A stretch of DNA of 64,000 bases, taken from assembly GCA_963705955.1 (NCBI GenBank), contig CAVPLH010000006.1, positions 186,001 through 250,000 on the forward strand. Reading direction: 5' to 3'. Below, in pieces: positions 54,615 through 63,203 of this stretch; the first letter of the stretch is position 1; every line of letters starts with the position of its first letter. The notes beneath the pieces were generated by a model. The model saw only the letters and a list, made by a program, of their open reading frames with translations, was not told the origin of the DNA and did not search any database. The translations under genes were made by a program, and so were the position numbers. Source of the stretch: WHSW01 sp963705955. GTDB taxonomy: Bacteria; Actinomycetota; Thermoleophilia; Solirubrobacterales; 70-9.

Positions 54615-55574
54615 TCACGTGGACTGGGCCCTGATCGCCGGCGCGCAGGCGGCCAACTCGTAGCCGCTCGGCATGTCCCGGCGCAGCGCGGCGAACGCGA
54701 TCCCGCCGGCGATCAGCGGCAACCAGAAGAGGATGACGCGATATGCGAGCACCGCCGCCGCCGTGCCCGCGGCCGGCGCTCCGTAGACGATCAGGGTCCC
54801 GATCAGCCCGAGGTCGATGCCGCCGATCCCGCCCGGGATCGGCAGCAGACCGCCGAGCTGACCGATCAGATAGCCCATCAAGACGACGGTCAGCGGAGGG
54901 GAGAGACCGAAGGCGTGAAAGGTCGCCCAGAGGACGGCGTTGTCGAAGAGCCAGTAACCCAATGACCCCCCGAGCACGCGGCGATCTCCCGAGCGGATGA
55001 TCTGCAGAGCCTCGGCGGTACCGTCGATCACCGCCTTGCGCGCCCCAGCGACCCAGCGGCGCAGGCGCGGATCGCCGGGGCCCGCCGGGCGGCCCGGCCC
55101 GAGCCGCGGTATCGCCACGACCGCGACGAGGACCAGAGTCGCCACGGCGGCCGGGAGCGCGGTCAGCCACAGCGACAGATCGGGTCCGGCGAGACCGAGT
55201 GCCATCACCGCCCCGAGCACCGCGACGGCGAGGAAGTTGACCGCGCTCTTGATCAGAAAGAAGGCGACCGATCGGCGGGCGATTCGCTCCCCGTCCATCC
55301 CGCCGCGGTGCAGCACCCAGGCGCCAAGAGCCAGTCCGCCGGCGCCGCTGGCCGGGATCAACGACCCCATCGCGAGCTCCGAGCCGCCGATCTGCCAGCT
55401 CCGGCGCCAGGTCAGGCCGGTGCAGAAGATCGGCCCGAACATGAGGATGTAGGAGCCGAAGGAGAGCGCCTCGAAGCCGGCCGCGACTGCGAGCCAGCCG
55501 GGGCTGGCGCTCGCAAGGCGTTCTCGCACTTCCCCGAGCCCGGGCGCCAGGACGACGATCGCGACGAGGACCAC
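54615..55574 (-). CDS. Flippase-like / lysylphosphatidylglycerol synthase TM-region protein
   Basis: 319 aa with about eight hydrophobic segments: WLAVAAGFEALSFGSYILMF, GSELAMGSLIPASGAGGLAL, IKSAVNFLAVAVLGAVMALG and IGQLGGLLPIPGGIGGIDLG. The last (LLPIPGGIGGID) and PASGAGGLALGAW are typical of the LPG_synthase_TM/YbhN family. GTG 55574 starts inside the first helix. The frame stays open to 55691 with plausible sequence (EFQTSTLNRRALQAIAALVV) but no ATG, GTG or TTG, so the 5' end may be misplaced or damaged. A lipid-translocation role is inferred. Confidence 0.7.
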   Translation of the reverse strand: MVLVAIVVLAPGLGEVRERLASASPGWLAVAAGFEALSFGSYILMFGPIFCTGLTWRRSWQIGGSELAMGSLIPASGAGGLALGAWVLHRGGMDGERIARRSVAFFLIKSAVNFLAVAVLGAVMALGLAGPDLSLWLTALPAAVATLVLVAVVAIPRLGPGRPAGPGDPRLRRWVAGARKAVIDGTAEALQIIRSGDRRVLGGSLGYWLFDNAVLWATFHAFGLSPPLTVVLMGYLIGQLGGLLPIPGGIGGIDLGLIGTLIVYGAPAAGTAAAVLAYRVILFWLPLIAGGIAFAALRRDMPSGYELAACAPAIRAQST

Positions 55575-55758
55575 GAGCGCCGCGATCGCCTGCAGGGCGC
55601 GGCGGTTCAGCGTGCTCGTCTGAAACTCGCCCGGGAGCTCCGGTGACGACGGGGCCGAGACCCTGATCTTGACTGGAGGCGCGATCAGCTACGCATCCCG
55701 GAGGAGCGGCTCGGGGCGCCGTCCAGCCCCCGGGCGGCGTCGCTGATCCGGCGGAGGC

Positions 55759-56562
55759 TCAAGGCGGAAGCGCGACGGCCGCCTCGGGCGTCGCGACGCG
55801 AAAGCTGAAGCTCTCCTCCAGATAGAGCTGGACGGCTTCGGGGTCGTCGCTCTCATACCCGACCGAGAGGTCCTCGCCCGACTCGAACAGGAAGTCGCCG
55901 CCTCGCATGCTCACGAGGACCGCGCCTTGGACGCCGGGCGCCCAGACGAGCGCGCCGCCGAGGATCTGGCGCAGATGATCGAGAAGCGGGTAACCGCCGT
56001 GCTCACTGGTCTCCAGCACGCGGGTATGCGCCTCGGGGCCGAGCGCGAGCCCGTACGGCCCGTCGATCCCCGCGCTGAGCAGGGCGTCGATCGCCTTTGC
56101 AACGTGGCGCGGGTAGCGCTCGCAGTCGTCGCCGAGGGAGATCGGGTCGTGGGTCGATGCCGCAGCGATGCCGGCGATCTCGGCGTCTTCCCAACCATGG
56201 AAGACCGCGGCGTTCTCGGCGACGGCGATCCGGTGCGCCGCCTCGGCGAGTGCGCCCAGGTCGGTGTCCTCGGCCCCCCGGTCGGCGTCCTCGAGCTCGG
56301 TCCGGGCGATCGAGAACGGGGAGCGCAACTCGACCAGCGCGATGACGCGCCGTCGCCGGGCGGAGAGGCCGTCAACCGGTGGGTCCGGGACCGGTTTCGT
56401 GCGGCCGAGGTTGGTGGCCGAGTGCTGCCATCCGTGGGGCCCGGCGAAGTCGATGAGCTTGCGCGCGGCGAGGGCAGGGGTCAGCCGCTCGCGCGCTTCC
56501 CGATCGATTCGACCCCAGCCCGCCTCGGTTATCGGTGCGTGGTCACGCAGCAGGTGGTTCAT
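55759..56562 (-). CDS. enc: Encapsulin shell protein (family 1, HK97 fold)
   Basis: 267 aa, normal for encapsulins (linocin/CFP29-like). MNHLLRDHAPITEAGWGRID and REARERLTPALAARKLIDFA form the N-arm. VIALVELRSPFSIARTELED, AENAAVFHGWEDAEIAGIAA and IDGPYGLALGPEAHTRVLET follow. GGALVWAPGVQGAVLVSMRG and DFLFESGEDLSVGYESDDPE then VQLYLEESFSFRVATPEAAV end it; the last block is the highly conserved encapsulin C-terminus. It should self-assemble into a 60-subunit-type icosahedral shell. ATG 56562 overlaps the stop of the cargo gene (ATGA), so both are made together. The ORF to 56883 is an extension through the cargo gene. Confidence 0.95.
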   Translation of the reverse strand: MNHLLRDHAPITEAGWGRIDREARERLTPALAARKLIDFAGPHGWQHSATNLGRTKPVPDPPVDGLSARRRRVIALVELRSPFSIARTELEDADRGAEDTDLGALAEAAHRIAVAENAAVFHGWEDAEIAGIAAASTHDPISLGDDCERYPRHVAKAIDALLSAGIDGPYGLALGPEAHTRVLETSEHGGYPLLDHLRQILGGALVWAPGVQGAVLVSMRGGDFLFESGEDLSVGYESDDPEAVQLYLEESFSFRVATPEAAVALPP

Positions 56563-56951
56563 GAACCCGCATGCCTCAGACCGCCGATCCCGAGCGAAAC
56601 GCTTCCGGCGAGCGGCGCTCCGCGAGAGGCGGCGTCCTCGACGGCCTCCTCCTCTGCCTCCTCGCCGTGCTCGACGATGTCGCCGTCTTGGAAGAGAATC
56701 CCGAGCGCGATCTCGCGCCAGAGCGGGGTACGGCGCAGCAGGAACTCCAGATCCATGCAGAAGTGCTTGAACTCCTCCCCCTGGGCATCGCGCATGATCG
56801 CCCGCGCCTCGGGGTCCGACTCGACCGCCATGCGCTGCTCGTACCAGCCGATCGCCTCGGCCTCCTCGGTCAGCGACGCGCACAGCCGCGCGAAGGTCCT
56901 GGTCTCGCCGGGCAACTCCGCTGCGGGCTCGTGGTATTGGTCGAAACCCAC
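56559..56951 (-). CDS. Encapsulated ferritin-like cargo protein (EncFtn)
   Basis: 130 aa from GTG 56951. The ferroxidase residues known from Rhodospirillum EncFtn are all placed: TEEAEAIGWYEQR (Glu29, Glu30, Glu32, Trp36 here) and GEEFKHFCMDLEFL (Glu60, His63). Residues about 90-105 are acidic (EHGEEAEEEAVED). The C-terminus SVSLGIGGLRHAGS contains an LGIGxLR cargo-loading peptide that would bind the shell interior. It oxidises Fe(II) for storage in the encapsulin. A CATGAT box six bases upstream of GTG 56951 suggests a leaderless message; the GTG start is supported by this spacing and by loss of conservation further upstream. Confidence 0.92.
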   Translation of the reverse strand: MGFDQYHEPAAELPGETRTFARLCASLTEEAEAIGWYEQRMAVESDPEARAIMRDAQGEEFKHFCMDLEFLLRRTPLWREIALGILFQDGDIVEHGEEAEEEAVEDAASRGAPLAGSVSLGIGGLRHAGS

Positions 56952-57053
56952 GGCGGCATCATGCCACGCGAATGGCCGACCCGACACGAGGGGAACCCCG
57001 CCGCGGCGACTCGAGAGCCTGACCAGCGAGCGCGACCGGGTTACTCTCGGAAG
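56952..57053. promoter_or_regulatory. Divergent promoter region of EncFtn-encapsulin and ureohydrolase
   Basis: 102 bp. On the minus strand CATGAT (56963-56958), part of the palindrome GGCATGATGCC, ends 6 nt before GTG 56951. On the plus strand TACTCT (57042-57047) ends 6 nt before ATG 57054. Both fit leaderless -10 spacing. No iron-box consensus was recognised. Confidence 0.5.
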
Positions 57054-57965
57054 ATGACTCGCGGGCCACTTGGCGTGATCGGCGTCCCGACCAGCGCCGG
57101 CGCGTTCTCCCCGGGTCAGGAGCAGGCACCCGCTGCCCTGCGCGCCGCCGGCCTGATCGGGAAGCTCCGCGACGCCGGAGTCGACGTCCGCGACCATGGC
57201 GACGGCGAGGTGTGGCGCTGGCGACCGGACCGCGAGAACCGGCGGGCGCAGAATTCCGGCCGGGTCGCCGAGATCGTTCACGAGACCGCTGAGCGGGTCG
57301 GGGACGCGATCGGCGCCGGGGAGGCCACGATGGTGCTCGGCGGCGACTGCACGGTCGGAATCGGGACGGTCGCCGGCCACGTGGCGAGCGGCGAATCCGT
57401 CGCCGTCGTCTACTTCGACACCCACGCCGACCTCAACGTTCCCGAGAGCGTTCGCGAAGGGACGCTGGACTGGATGGGGATGGCGCACATGCTCGCCGAG
57501 GACGGCGCGGTTCGCGAGCTGGTCGAGGTCGGTGCGCGGGTTCCGCTGCTGCGACCCGAGCAGGTCCTTCTGTTCGCCTGGGGTCCGCAGCAGGCGACGC
57601 GACGCGAGCGCGAGGCGATCGAGCGGCTCCCGATCGAGGTCATCCCGGTCGCAGAGGTGCGGGCGGACCCGTCCGCGGCCGCGGCCCGCGCGCTCGACTC
57701 GTTCGGCGTCCGCGCCGATCGTCTCCTCGTTCACTTCGACGTCGATGTCGTCGACTTCACAGATACCCCGCTGTCCGAGAACGTCGGGCGCAACGAGGGC
57801 CTCGCCTACGACGACGCCGCCCGGGCGCTCGACGTCCTGCTGCGATCGCCTCGCCTCGCCGGCCTCACGATCACCGAGCTGAACCCGGCTCATGTCGAGG
57901 AGGGCGCGGGGAGCATCGAGAGGCTGACCCGTGACCTGGTGCGCGGGCTGAGCCGACGCCGATGA
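57054..57965 (+). CDS. Ureohydrolase (arginase/agmatinase/formiminoglutamase) family protein
   Basis: 303 aa. The three metal-binding motifs are complete: ATMVLGGDCTVGIGTVAGHV (GGDC), VAVVYFDTHADLNVPES (DTHAD) and LLVHFDVDVVDFTDTPL (DVDVVD). GVIGVPTSAGAFSPGQEQAP starts the fold and LTITELNPAHVEEGAGSIER closes it. It hydrolyses a guanidino-type substrate with a Mn2+ pair. GGDCTVG instead of GGDHS places it outside canonical arginases. Its stop overlaps the AAC(3) start (ATGA). Confidence 0.85.
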   Translation: MTRGPLGVIGVPTSAGAFSPGQEQAPAALRAAGLIGKLRDAGVDVRDHGDGEVWRWRPDRENRRAQNSGRVAEIVHETAERVGDAIGAGEATMVLGGDCTVGIGTVAGHVASGESVAVVYFDTHADLNVPESVREGTLDWMGMAHMLAEDGAVRELVEVGARVPLLRPEQVLLFAWGPQQATRREREAIERLPIEVIPVAEVRADPSAAAARALDSFGVRADRLLVHFDVDVVDFTDTPLSENVGRNEGLAYDDAARALDVLLRSPRLAGLTITELNPAHVEEGAGSIERLTRDLVRGLSRRR

Positions 57966-58798
57966 CTGAGGAGCGCGCGGGCCCCACCGTGACCCGCTCT
58001 CAGCTCGCCTCGGATCTCGACGACCTCGGGGTACGAGCCGGTGGGATCTTGATGGTGCACACGCGGATGAGCGCGATCGGCTGGGTGGTCGGGGGCAGCG
58101 AGACCGTGGTGCGAGCGCTGCTCGACGTCCTCGGCCCGCAGGGGACGCTGAGCGCGTACGCCTCGTGGGAGGAACACGTCTACCGCGCCACGGACTGGCC
58201 GCCGGAGTATCGCGACGCCTATCTCGCGGAGCCGCCGGCCTTCGACCCGTCGACGGCCGAGGCGGCGCGCGACCATGGTCGAATCCCCGAACGGGTGCGA
58301 ACCTGGCCCGGTGCCGCTCGCAGCTCCCATCCGGAGGCCGGCGTGGTCGCAGTCGGCGCAGAGGCGAAATGGCTCACGGACACGCATCCCAGGAACGACG
58401 GATACGGAGAGGACAGCCCGTTCGCTCGCCTGGTCGAGTCCGGAGGGCAGGTGCTGTTGCTCGGCGCCCCGCTCGAGACGACGACGTTGCTGCACCACGC
58501 CGAGGCGATCGCCCGCGCGACGCCGAAGCGGCGCGTGACCTTCCGCGTGGCGATCGCCGAGGCCGGCGGCGTAGCGGAGGCGACGTTCACCGACATCGAG
58601 ACGTCGGCGGGTGCGTTCGCCTACGAGGACCTCGGGCTCGACGAGGATTCGTTCGCGATCATCGCCGGAGAGGCACTCGCCGCCGGCATCGGCGTGCGCG
58701 GCCACGTCGGTCGGGCCGAGAGTCACCTGTTCGGGGCCGCCGAATTGACCGCGTTTGCCGTCTCGTGGCTCGAGGACCGGTTCGGCGGCGGCGGATGA
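57962..58798 (+). CDS. Aminoglycoside N(3)-acetyltransferase-like protein
   Basis: 278 aa. Family features: TRSQLASDLDDLGVRAGGIL, MVHTRMSAIGWVVGGSETVV, RALLDVLGPQGTLSAYASWE, RTWPGAARSSHPEAGVVAVG, GEDSPFARLVESGGQVLLLG and TTTLLHHAEAIARATPKRR. The His and Glu residues of the AAC(3) active site region (HPE, SPF) are present. It is translationally coupled to the ureohydrolase gene, which suggests a metabolic rather than a dedicated resistance role, although acetylation of aminoglycosides cannot be excluded. Confidence 0.8.
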   Translation: MTEERAGPTVTRSQLASDLDDLGVRAGGILMVHTRMSAIGWVVGGSETVVRALLDVLGPQGTLSAYASWEEHVYRATDWPPEYRDAYLAEPPAFDPSTAEAARDHGRIPERVRTWPGAARSSHPEAGVVAVGAEAKWLTDTHPRNDGYGEDSPFARLVESGGQVLLLGAPLETTTLLHHAEAIARATPKRRVTFRVAIAEAGGVAEATFTDIETSAGAFAYEDLGLDEDSFAIIAGEALAAGIGVRGHVGRAESHLFGAAELTAFAVSWLEDRFGGGG

Positions 58799-58834
58799 CC
58801 GCTCGGCCCGGGGCTGCCGCATACGATCCGGGCG

Positions 58835-59689
58835 GTGGCTGAGGAATGGTCGACGATCAGGGGCGACGACGGGCAGGGTTTCGTCTTTGCCGAGGCCGGC
58901 GAGGGCCCGCTGATCGTTCTCCTTCATGGCTTCCCTGACACCCCGGACGGCTGGGACGGAATCGCATCCGGCCTCGCCGACGCGGGCTACCGCGTCGCGC
59001 GGCCGTGGTTGCGCGGCTATCACCCCGAGACGATCGTCGAGAGCCGCCCGTACGACCTGGTCACGATCGGATCCGATCCGATTGCGTTTCTGGACGCGCT
59101 CGGCGAGCGCGAGGCGATCCTCGTGGGCCACGACTGGGGCGCGGCGATCGTCTACGGCGCTGCGACCCTCCATCCCGACCGGGTGCGAGCGATCGTCCCA
59201 ATCGCGATCCCGCATCCGGCGCAACTACCGCGCAACCCATCGACGCTCTGGGGCGCTCGACACTTCCTCGCCCTGAAGATGCCGTGGGCCGAAGGCGCGG
59301 TGCGGCGCGGCGACTTCGCCTACCTCGAGCGCCTCTACCGGCGCTGGTCGCCGAGCTGGGCCGGAGCGGCCCGCGACCGGTCGCTCGCCGCGGCGAAGCG
59401 AGCCTTCACCGACGAGCGCTCGCTCAGCGGGGCACTCGACTACTACCGCGCGCTCTCGTTGCGTCCCGTATCCGAGTTTGCCCGAGCGCCCGACATACGA
59501 GGCTTGGTCGTCGCCGGCACGACCGACCTCGATCCGGCGGTCTACGAAGAGACCGCCGAGTTGCTGGGTGAGGGCTCCGAAGCGCTGATCGTCGACGGGG
59601 CCGGCCATTGGCCACATCGAGAGGACGAGGACGCCTTCCTCGCCCGGCTGATCTCGTTCGCCGGCGACCTCGATCGGGCCGGCGTCTAG
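58835..59689 (+). CDS. Alpha/beta hydrolase (epoxide-hydrolase/haloalkane-dehalogenase type)
   Basis: 284 aa. EGPLIVLLHGFPDTPDGWDG (HGFP oxyanion region) and REAILVGHDWGAAIVYGAAT with the GHDWG elbow, where Asp is the nucleophile, put it in the epoxide hydrolase/dehalogenase branch. RGLVVAGTTDLDPAVYEE holds the acid region and VDGAGHWPHREDEDAFLARL the His. GTG 58835 is preceded by TACGAT seven bases upstream, so it may be leaderless although it follows AAC(3) by 36 bp. The end overlaps the convergent coiled-coil gene by 4 bp. Confidence 0.85.
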   Translation: MAEEWSTIRGDDGQGFVFAEAGEGPLIVLLHGFPDTPDGWDGIASGLADAGYRVARPWLRGYHPETIVESRPYDLVTIGSDPIAFLDALGEREAILVGHDWGAAIVYGAATLHPDRVRAIVPIAIPHPAQLPRNPSTLWGARHFLALKMPWAEGAVRRGDFAYLERLYRRWSPSWAGAARDRSLAAAKRAFTDERSLSGALDYYRALSLRPVSEFARAPDIRGLVVAGTTDLDPAVYEETAELLGEGSEALIVDGAGHWPHREDEDAFLARLISFAGDLDRAGV

Positions 59690-60471
59690 CTGCGACCATC
59701 CCGGGCGAGATCCTCGAGCTCCGTCCGCGCGGCTCGAAGCTCGCCCTCGCGCTCGACCCGCTGTCGTTCAGCTTCGAGGTGTCGCTCCTGTGCGCCGCTG
59801 AGCCGCTCTCGCGCCTGCTCGAGGCGGTTGCGAGCCTCGTCGACCCGCTTCTCGGCCGCGTCGAGTGCACGCTGAGCCCGCCGCACCTTCACCTGTGCCT
59901 CCCGGCGGGGAGCGGCGCTCCGGCCGGGCTGCTCTCGCTTTTTTGCCGGCCGCGGCGGTGGCGTGACCTGCGATCCGCCGAATCCGACCGCCTCCCGGTC
60001 ACGGGTGACCCGACCGGCGGCAAACTCGGCCCGAAGCTCGTCGTCGCCGGCGACAGCTCGCAGCGTCTCGCGGACTCGGTCGAGGATCGCCGCGCTGACG
60101 CGATCGGAGCCGAGTCCCACGCCGACCGCCTCCATCATCCCTTCGATCGCATCGTGCTGAGCGGCGATCGCGTCCTTGAGCTCGCGCTTGCCGCCGCCGC
60201 CGAGCGCTGCGCTCTGGGCCTCCTCGAGCCGCTTTCCCGTTTCGATCAGCCGCTCGGCCGCTCCCGGGTCGGTGTGCACGCCGCGATTGACCGCCCACGC
60301 AGATCGGCTCGGCTTCCTGAGCTTGCGAACCTGCTCGGCGCCGGCCCGATCGCCGTCGCGGCGAAGGCGCTTCGCGAGCGCGCCGCGCTTCGCCGTGAAC
60401 TCCTCGAAGGGCGCGGAGTAGAGGGCCGCGATCTCCTCGTTCGACGCCGGTTCCGGGGGGCGATCAGCCAT
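59686..60471 (-). CDS. Coiled-coil protein of unknown function
   Basis: 261 aa. The N-terminal 130 aa are helical: EEIAALYSAPFEEFTAKRGA, RLRRDGDRAGAEQVRKLRKP, SRSAWAVNRGV. A Pro/Arg linker (TPPPRPAKKREQPGRSAAPR) leads to a long charged coiled coil: VRRAQRALDAAEKRVDEARN, RLEQARERLSGAQERHLEAE, RVEREGELRAARTELEDLA. Short SRSAWAVN patterns occur in related actinobacterial proteins, none with a known role. It may interact with nucleic acid through its Arg-rich face. ATG 60471. Confidence 0.7.
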   Translation of the reverse strand: MADRPPEPASNEEIAALYSAPFEEFTAKRGALAKRLRRDGDRAGAEQVRKLRKPSRSAWAVNRGVHTDPGAAERLIETGKRLEEAQSAALGGGGKRELKDAIAAQHDAIEGMMEAVGVGLGSDRVSAAILDRVRETLRAVAGDDELRAEFAAGRVTRDREAVGFGGSQVTPPPRPAKKREQPGRSAAPRREAQVKVRRAQRALDAAEKRVDEARNRLEQARERLSGAQERHLEAERQRVEREGELRAARTELEDLARDGRS

Positions 60472-60581
60472 CGCAGCGCTAAGTCGATCAAATCTCGCCC
60501 CAGCGATGATTCTCGAGCCCCGCCTCGGTCTCAGGTGGTGACAGTTCGATCATCACCAACCGACGACGAGGAGACGAGGAC

Positions 60582-62087
60582 GTGACTGCTGAACAAGCAT
60601 CGAAGCCGGCGCCCGGCGCCGCCACGACGGCGGGGAGCGACCGCGGGCGCTGGATGGCCCTGTACGTGCTCTGCGGCGGCATGCTGATGATCGTGCTTGA
60701 CGCCACGATCGTCAACGTGGCGCTGCCCTCGATCCAGGATGATCTCGGCTTCTCGCAGTCGAACCTCGCCTGGGTGGTGAACGCGTACCTGATCGCGTTC
60801 GGTGGCCTGCTCTTGTTGGCCGGCCGGCTCGGGGACCTGATCGGCCAGCGCCGGATCTTCCTGATCGGTCTCGCCGTGTTCACGAGCGCGTCGCTGGTCT
60901 GCGCCGTGGCCCAGAGCCAGGGGGTGCTGATCGGGGCGCGGTTCGTCCAGGGTGCCGGCGGCGCGATCGCGTCCGCAGTGATCCTCGGGATGATCGTGAC
61001 GATGTTCCCCGAGCCTCGCGAACAGGCGAAGGCGATCGGCGTCTACAGCTTCGTCGCCTCGGCCGGGGCGTCGATCGGGCTGCTCGCCGGGGGCGTGCTC
61101 ACCGAGGCGATCAACTGGCACTGGATCTTCTTCGTCAACCTGCCGATCGGTGTCGCGACCGCTTTTCTAGCGCTGAGGCTGGTCGAGGGGCGAGAGGGGA
61201 TCGGCCTCGAGCAGGGCGCCGACATCCCCGGCGCGCTGCTGATCACCAGCGGACTGATGCTCGGCGTCTACACGATCCTCGAGGCCGGTGACTGGGGCTG
61301 GGGATCGGTCCAGACGCTGACGCTCGGCGGCGTCTCGATCGCGCTCCTGGCCTCGTTCGTCGCCCGCCAGGCGCGGATCGCAAACCCGCTCATGCCCCTG
61401 CGCCTGTTCCGCTCGCGGAACGTCGCGGGAGCGAACGCCGTCATGGCCCTGCTCGTCGTCGGGTTCTTCGGGATGTTCTTCCTCGGCGCCCTGTACCTGC
61501 AGGAGATCCTCGGCTACAGCGCGCTCCAGGTCGGACTCGCTTTCCTGCCCTCCTGCATCGTCATGGGAACCCTGTCGTTGGGCTTCGCGGAGCGCCTGAT
61601 CATGGGCTTCGGCCCCCGCGCGACGCTCGTCGCCGGGCTCGTCTTCGCCGGCGCCGGCCTGCTCCTGTTCGCGCGGGCGCCGGTCGACGGAAGCTGGGCG
61701 ACCGACGTCCTCCCGGTGATGCTCCTGCTGGGCGCCGGAGCCGGCCTCGCCTTCCCCGCGCTGATGACGCTCGCGATGTCGGGCGCTACGCCGAGCGATG
61801 CGGGGCTTGCCTCGGGGCTCGTCAACACCACCGTCCAGGTCGGAGGCGCGATCGGCCTCGCCGTCCTCGCGACGCTGGCGACCGAGCACACCAACGGCCT
61901 GCTCGCCGACGGTGAGTCGACAGCCGCGGCGCTCAACTCCGGCTACCACGTCGCCTATCTGATCGGCGCGGCGCTGGTGGCGATCGCGATCGTCACGGCG
62001 CTCACCGTGCTCCGCCCGGCGACTGCCGGCGCCCCGAAGGAGGACGCCGGGACCGAGCTCGAGCCCGCGTATTCGGAGGCCGGCTGA
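60582..62087 (+). CDS. MFS transporter, DHA2 (EmrB/QacA) family
   Basis: 501 aa, about 14 helices. Helix 1 MALYVLCGGMLMIVLDATIV with NVALPSIQDDLGFSQSNLAW (typical D and NVALP), motif A GRLGDLIGQRRIFLIGL, motif C-like FVASAGASIGLLAGGVLTEA followed by NWHWIFFVNLPIG. This is the complete drug:H+ antiporter-2 pattern, closer to the EmrB consensus than the transporter at 17440. GTG 60582 starts the frame. No regulator is adjacent. Confidence 0.9.
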   Translation: MTAEQASKPAPGAATTAGSDRGRWMALYVLCGGMLMIVLDATIVNVALPSIQDDLGFSQSNLAWVVNAYLIAFGGLLLLAGRLGDLIGQRRIFLIGLAVFTSASLVCAVAQSQGVLIGARFVQGAGGAIASAVILGMIVTMFPEPREQAKAIGVYSFVASAGASIGLLAGGVLTEAINWHWIFFVNLPIGVATAFLALRLVEGREGIGLEQGADIPGALLITSGLMLGVYTILEAGDWGWGSVQTLTLGGVSIALLASFVARQARIANPLMPLRLFRSRNVAGANAVMALLVVGFFGMFFLGALYLQEILGYSALQVGLAFLPSCIVMGTLSLGFAERLIMGFGPRATLVAGLVFAGAGLLLFARAPVDGSWATDVLPVMLLLGAGAGLAFPALMTLAMSGATPSDAGLASGLVNTTVQVGGAIGLAVLATLATEHTNGLLADGESTAAALNSGYHVAYLIGAALVAIAIVTALTVLRPATAGAPKEDAGTELEPAYSEAG

Positions 62088-62166
62088 CAGCTTCGAGACC
62101 GAGGCGGGACGAGAACGCTCGTCAGAGCGCCGATGACGACCCAGCTCGACTAGAGTCGCGCCGCCG

Positions 62167-63135
62167 ATGAAAGCGGCAGTGATCTATGAGAACGGCGGTC
62201 CCGAGGTGCTGCGCCACGAGGAGGTGCCCGACCCCGAGTGTCCCGACGGCTGTCTGCTGATCGACGTCGAGGCGATCAGCATCGAGGGCGGCGACCTGCT
62301 GTCGCGCGCCGGGTCGCCGCCGCCGTCGGTCCCGCACATCGTCGGGTACCTCGCCGCGGGCACGGTGGTCGAGGTCGGCCCCGGGGTCGAGAACCGCGCG
62401 GTCGGCGATCGGGTCGTGACGCTCAACATGGCCGGCTCGCACGCCTCCAAGCGGGCCGTCCCCGCGATCTCGACCTGGCTGATCCCCGACGGGTTGGACG
62501 CGGCTCCCGCCGCCTGCGTCCCGGTCGCGTTCGGGACCGCCCAGGAGTGCCTGTTCACCGCCGCAAACCTCGAGGCCGGGCAGACGGTCCTGATCCAAGC
62601 GGGAGCGGGGGGCGTCGGGATGGCGGCGATCCAGTTGGCCAAGCAAGCCGGCGCGACGGTGATCTCGACCGCGTCGAGCGACGCCAAGCTCGAACGCCTG
62701 CGGGAGTTCGGGCTCGACCACGGGATCAACTACGCCGCCGAGAGCTTCGGCGAGCGAACGCGCGAGCTGACCGGCGGGCGCGGCGTCGACGTGATCCTCG
62801 ACTCGGTTGGCGGTCAGACGCTGATCGACAGCATCGGCGCGCTGGCCTACCGCGGGACGCTCGTCAGCGTGGGGGTGGCGGGACGCGCCGGTTCGACCGT
62901 CGAGGCGAGGGATCTGTGGGCGCAGAACACCACGCTGCGCGGCGTCTTCCTCGGCGGAGCCCTGCTGACCGAGTACCCCCGCGTACACGGGATGATCGCC
63001 GACCTGTTCGAGCGGGTCGCGAGCGGCGGGCTGCGCGTCGAGATCGACCGGACGTTCCCGCTCGCCGAGGCCGCCGCCGCACACGCCTACATCGAGAGCC
63101 GCCAGGCGTTCGGTCGCGTCGTGCTGGCGCCGTAG
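62167..63135 (+). CDS. NADPH:quinone reductase / zinc-type alcohol dehydrogenase family protein
   Basis: 322 aa MDR-family enzyme. GroES-like N-domain: MKAAVIYENGGPEVLRHEEV and PHIVGYLAAGTVVEVGPGVE. The Rossmann loop is VLIQAGAGGVGMAAIQLAKQ (AGAGGVG), then GATVISTASSDAKLERLREF and GRGVDVILDSVGGQTLIDSI. No structural zinc Cys cluster is present, so it is of the quinone-oxidoreductase type using NADPH. ATG 62167 has TAGAGT ten bases upstream. Confidence 0.9.
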   Translation: MKAAVIYENGGPEVLRHEEVPDPECPDGCLLIDVEAISIEGGDLLSRAGSPPPSVPHIVGYLAAGTVVEVGPGVENRAVGDRVVTLNMAGSHASKRAVPAISTWLIPDGLDAAPAACVPVAFGTAQECLFTAANLEAGQTVLIQAGAGGVGMAAIQLAKQAGATVISTASSDAKLERLREFGLDHGINYAAESFGERTRELTGGRGVDVILDSVGGQTLIDSIGALAYRGTLVSVGVAGRAGSTVEARDLWAQNTTLRGVFLGGALLTEYPRVHGMIADLFERVASGGLRVEIDRTFPLAEAAAAHAYIESRQAFGRVVLAP

Positions 63136-63203
63136 GCTCGCTGACCCGCTCGCGGTTCGCCCCGGCGGGCAGCTCAGCAATCACATCCGAGCGATGAGGG
63201 TCC

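Noticed and set aside
57962..58798. Calling the AAC(3)-like gene an acquired resistance gene
   Set aside because: No mobile element or composition change nearby; it is translationally coupled to a chromosomal ureohydrolase gene.
57890..59224. Minus-strand ORF of 444 codons
   Set aside because: Shadow of the AAC(3) and epoxide-hydrolase-like genes, which have clear family motifs on the plus strand.
62122..63180. Minus-strand ORF of 352 codons
   Set aside because: Antisense to the quinone oxidoreductase; no domain features.
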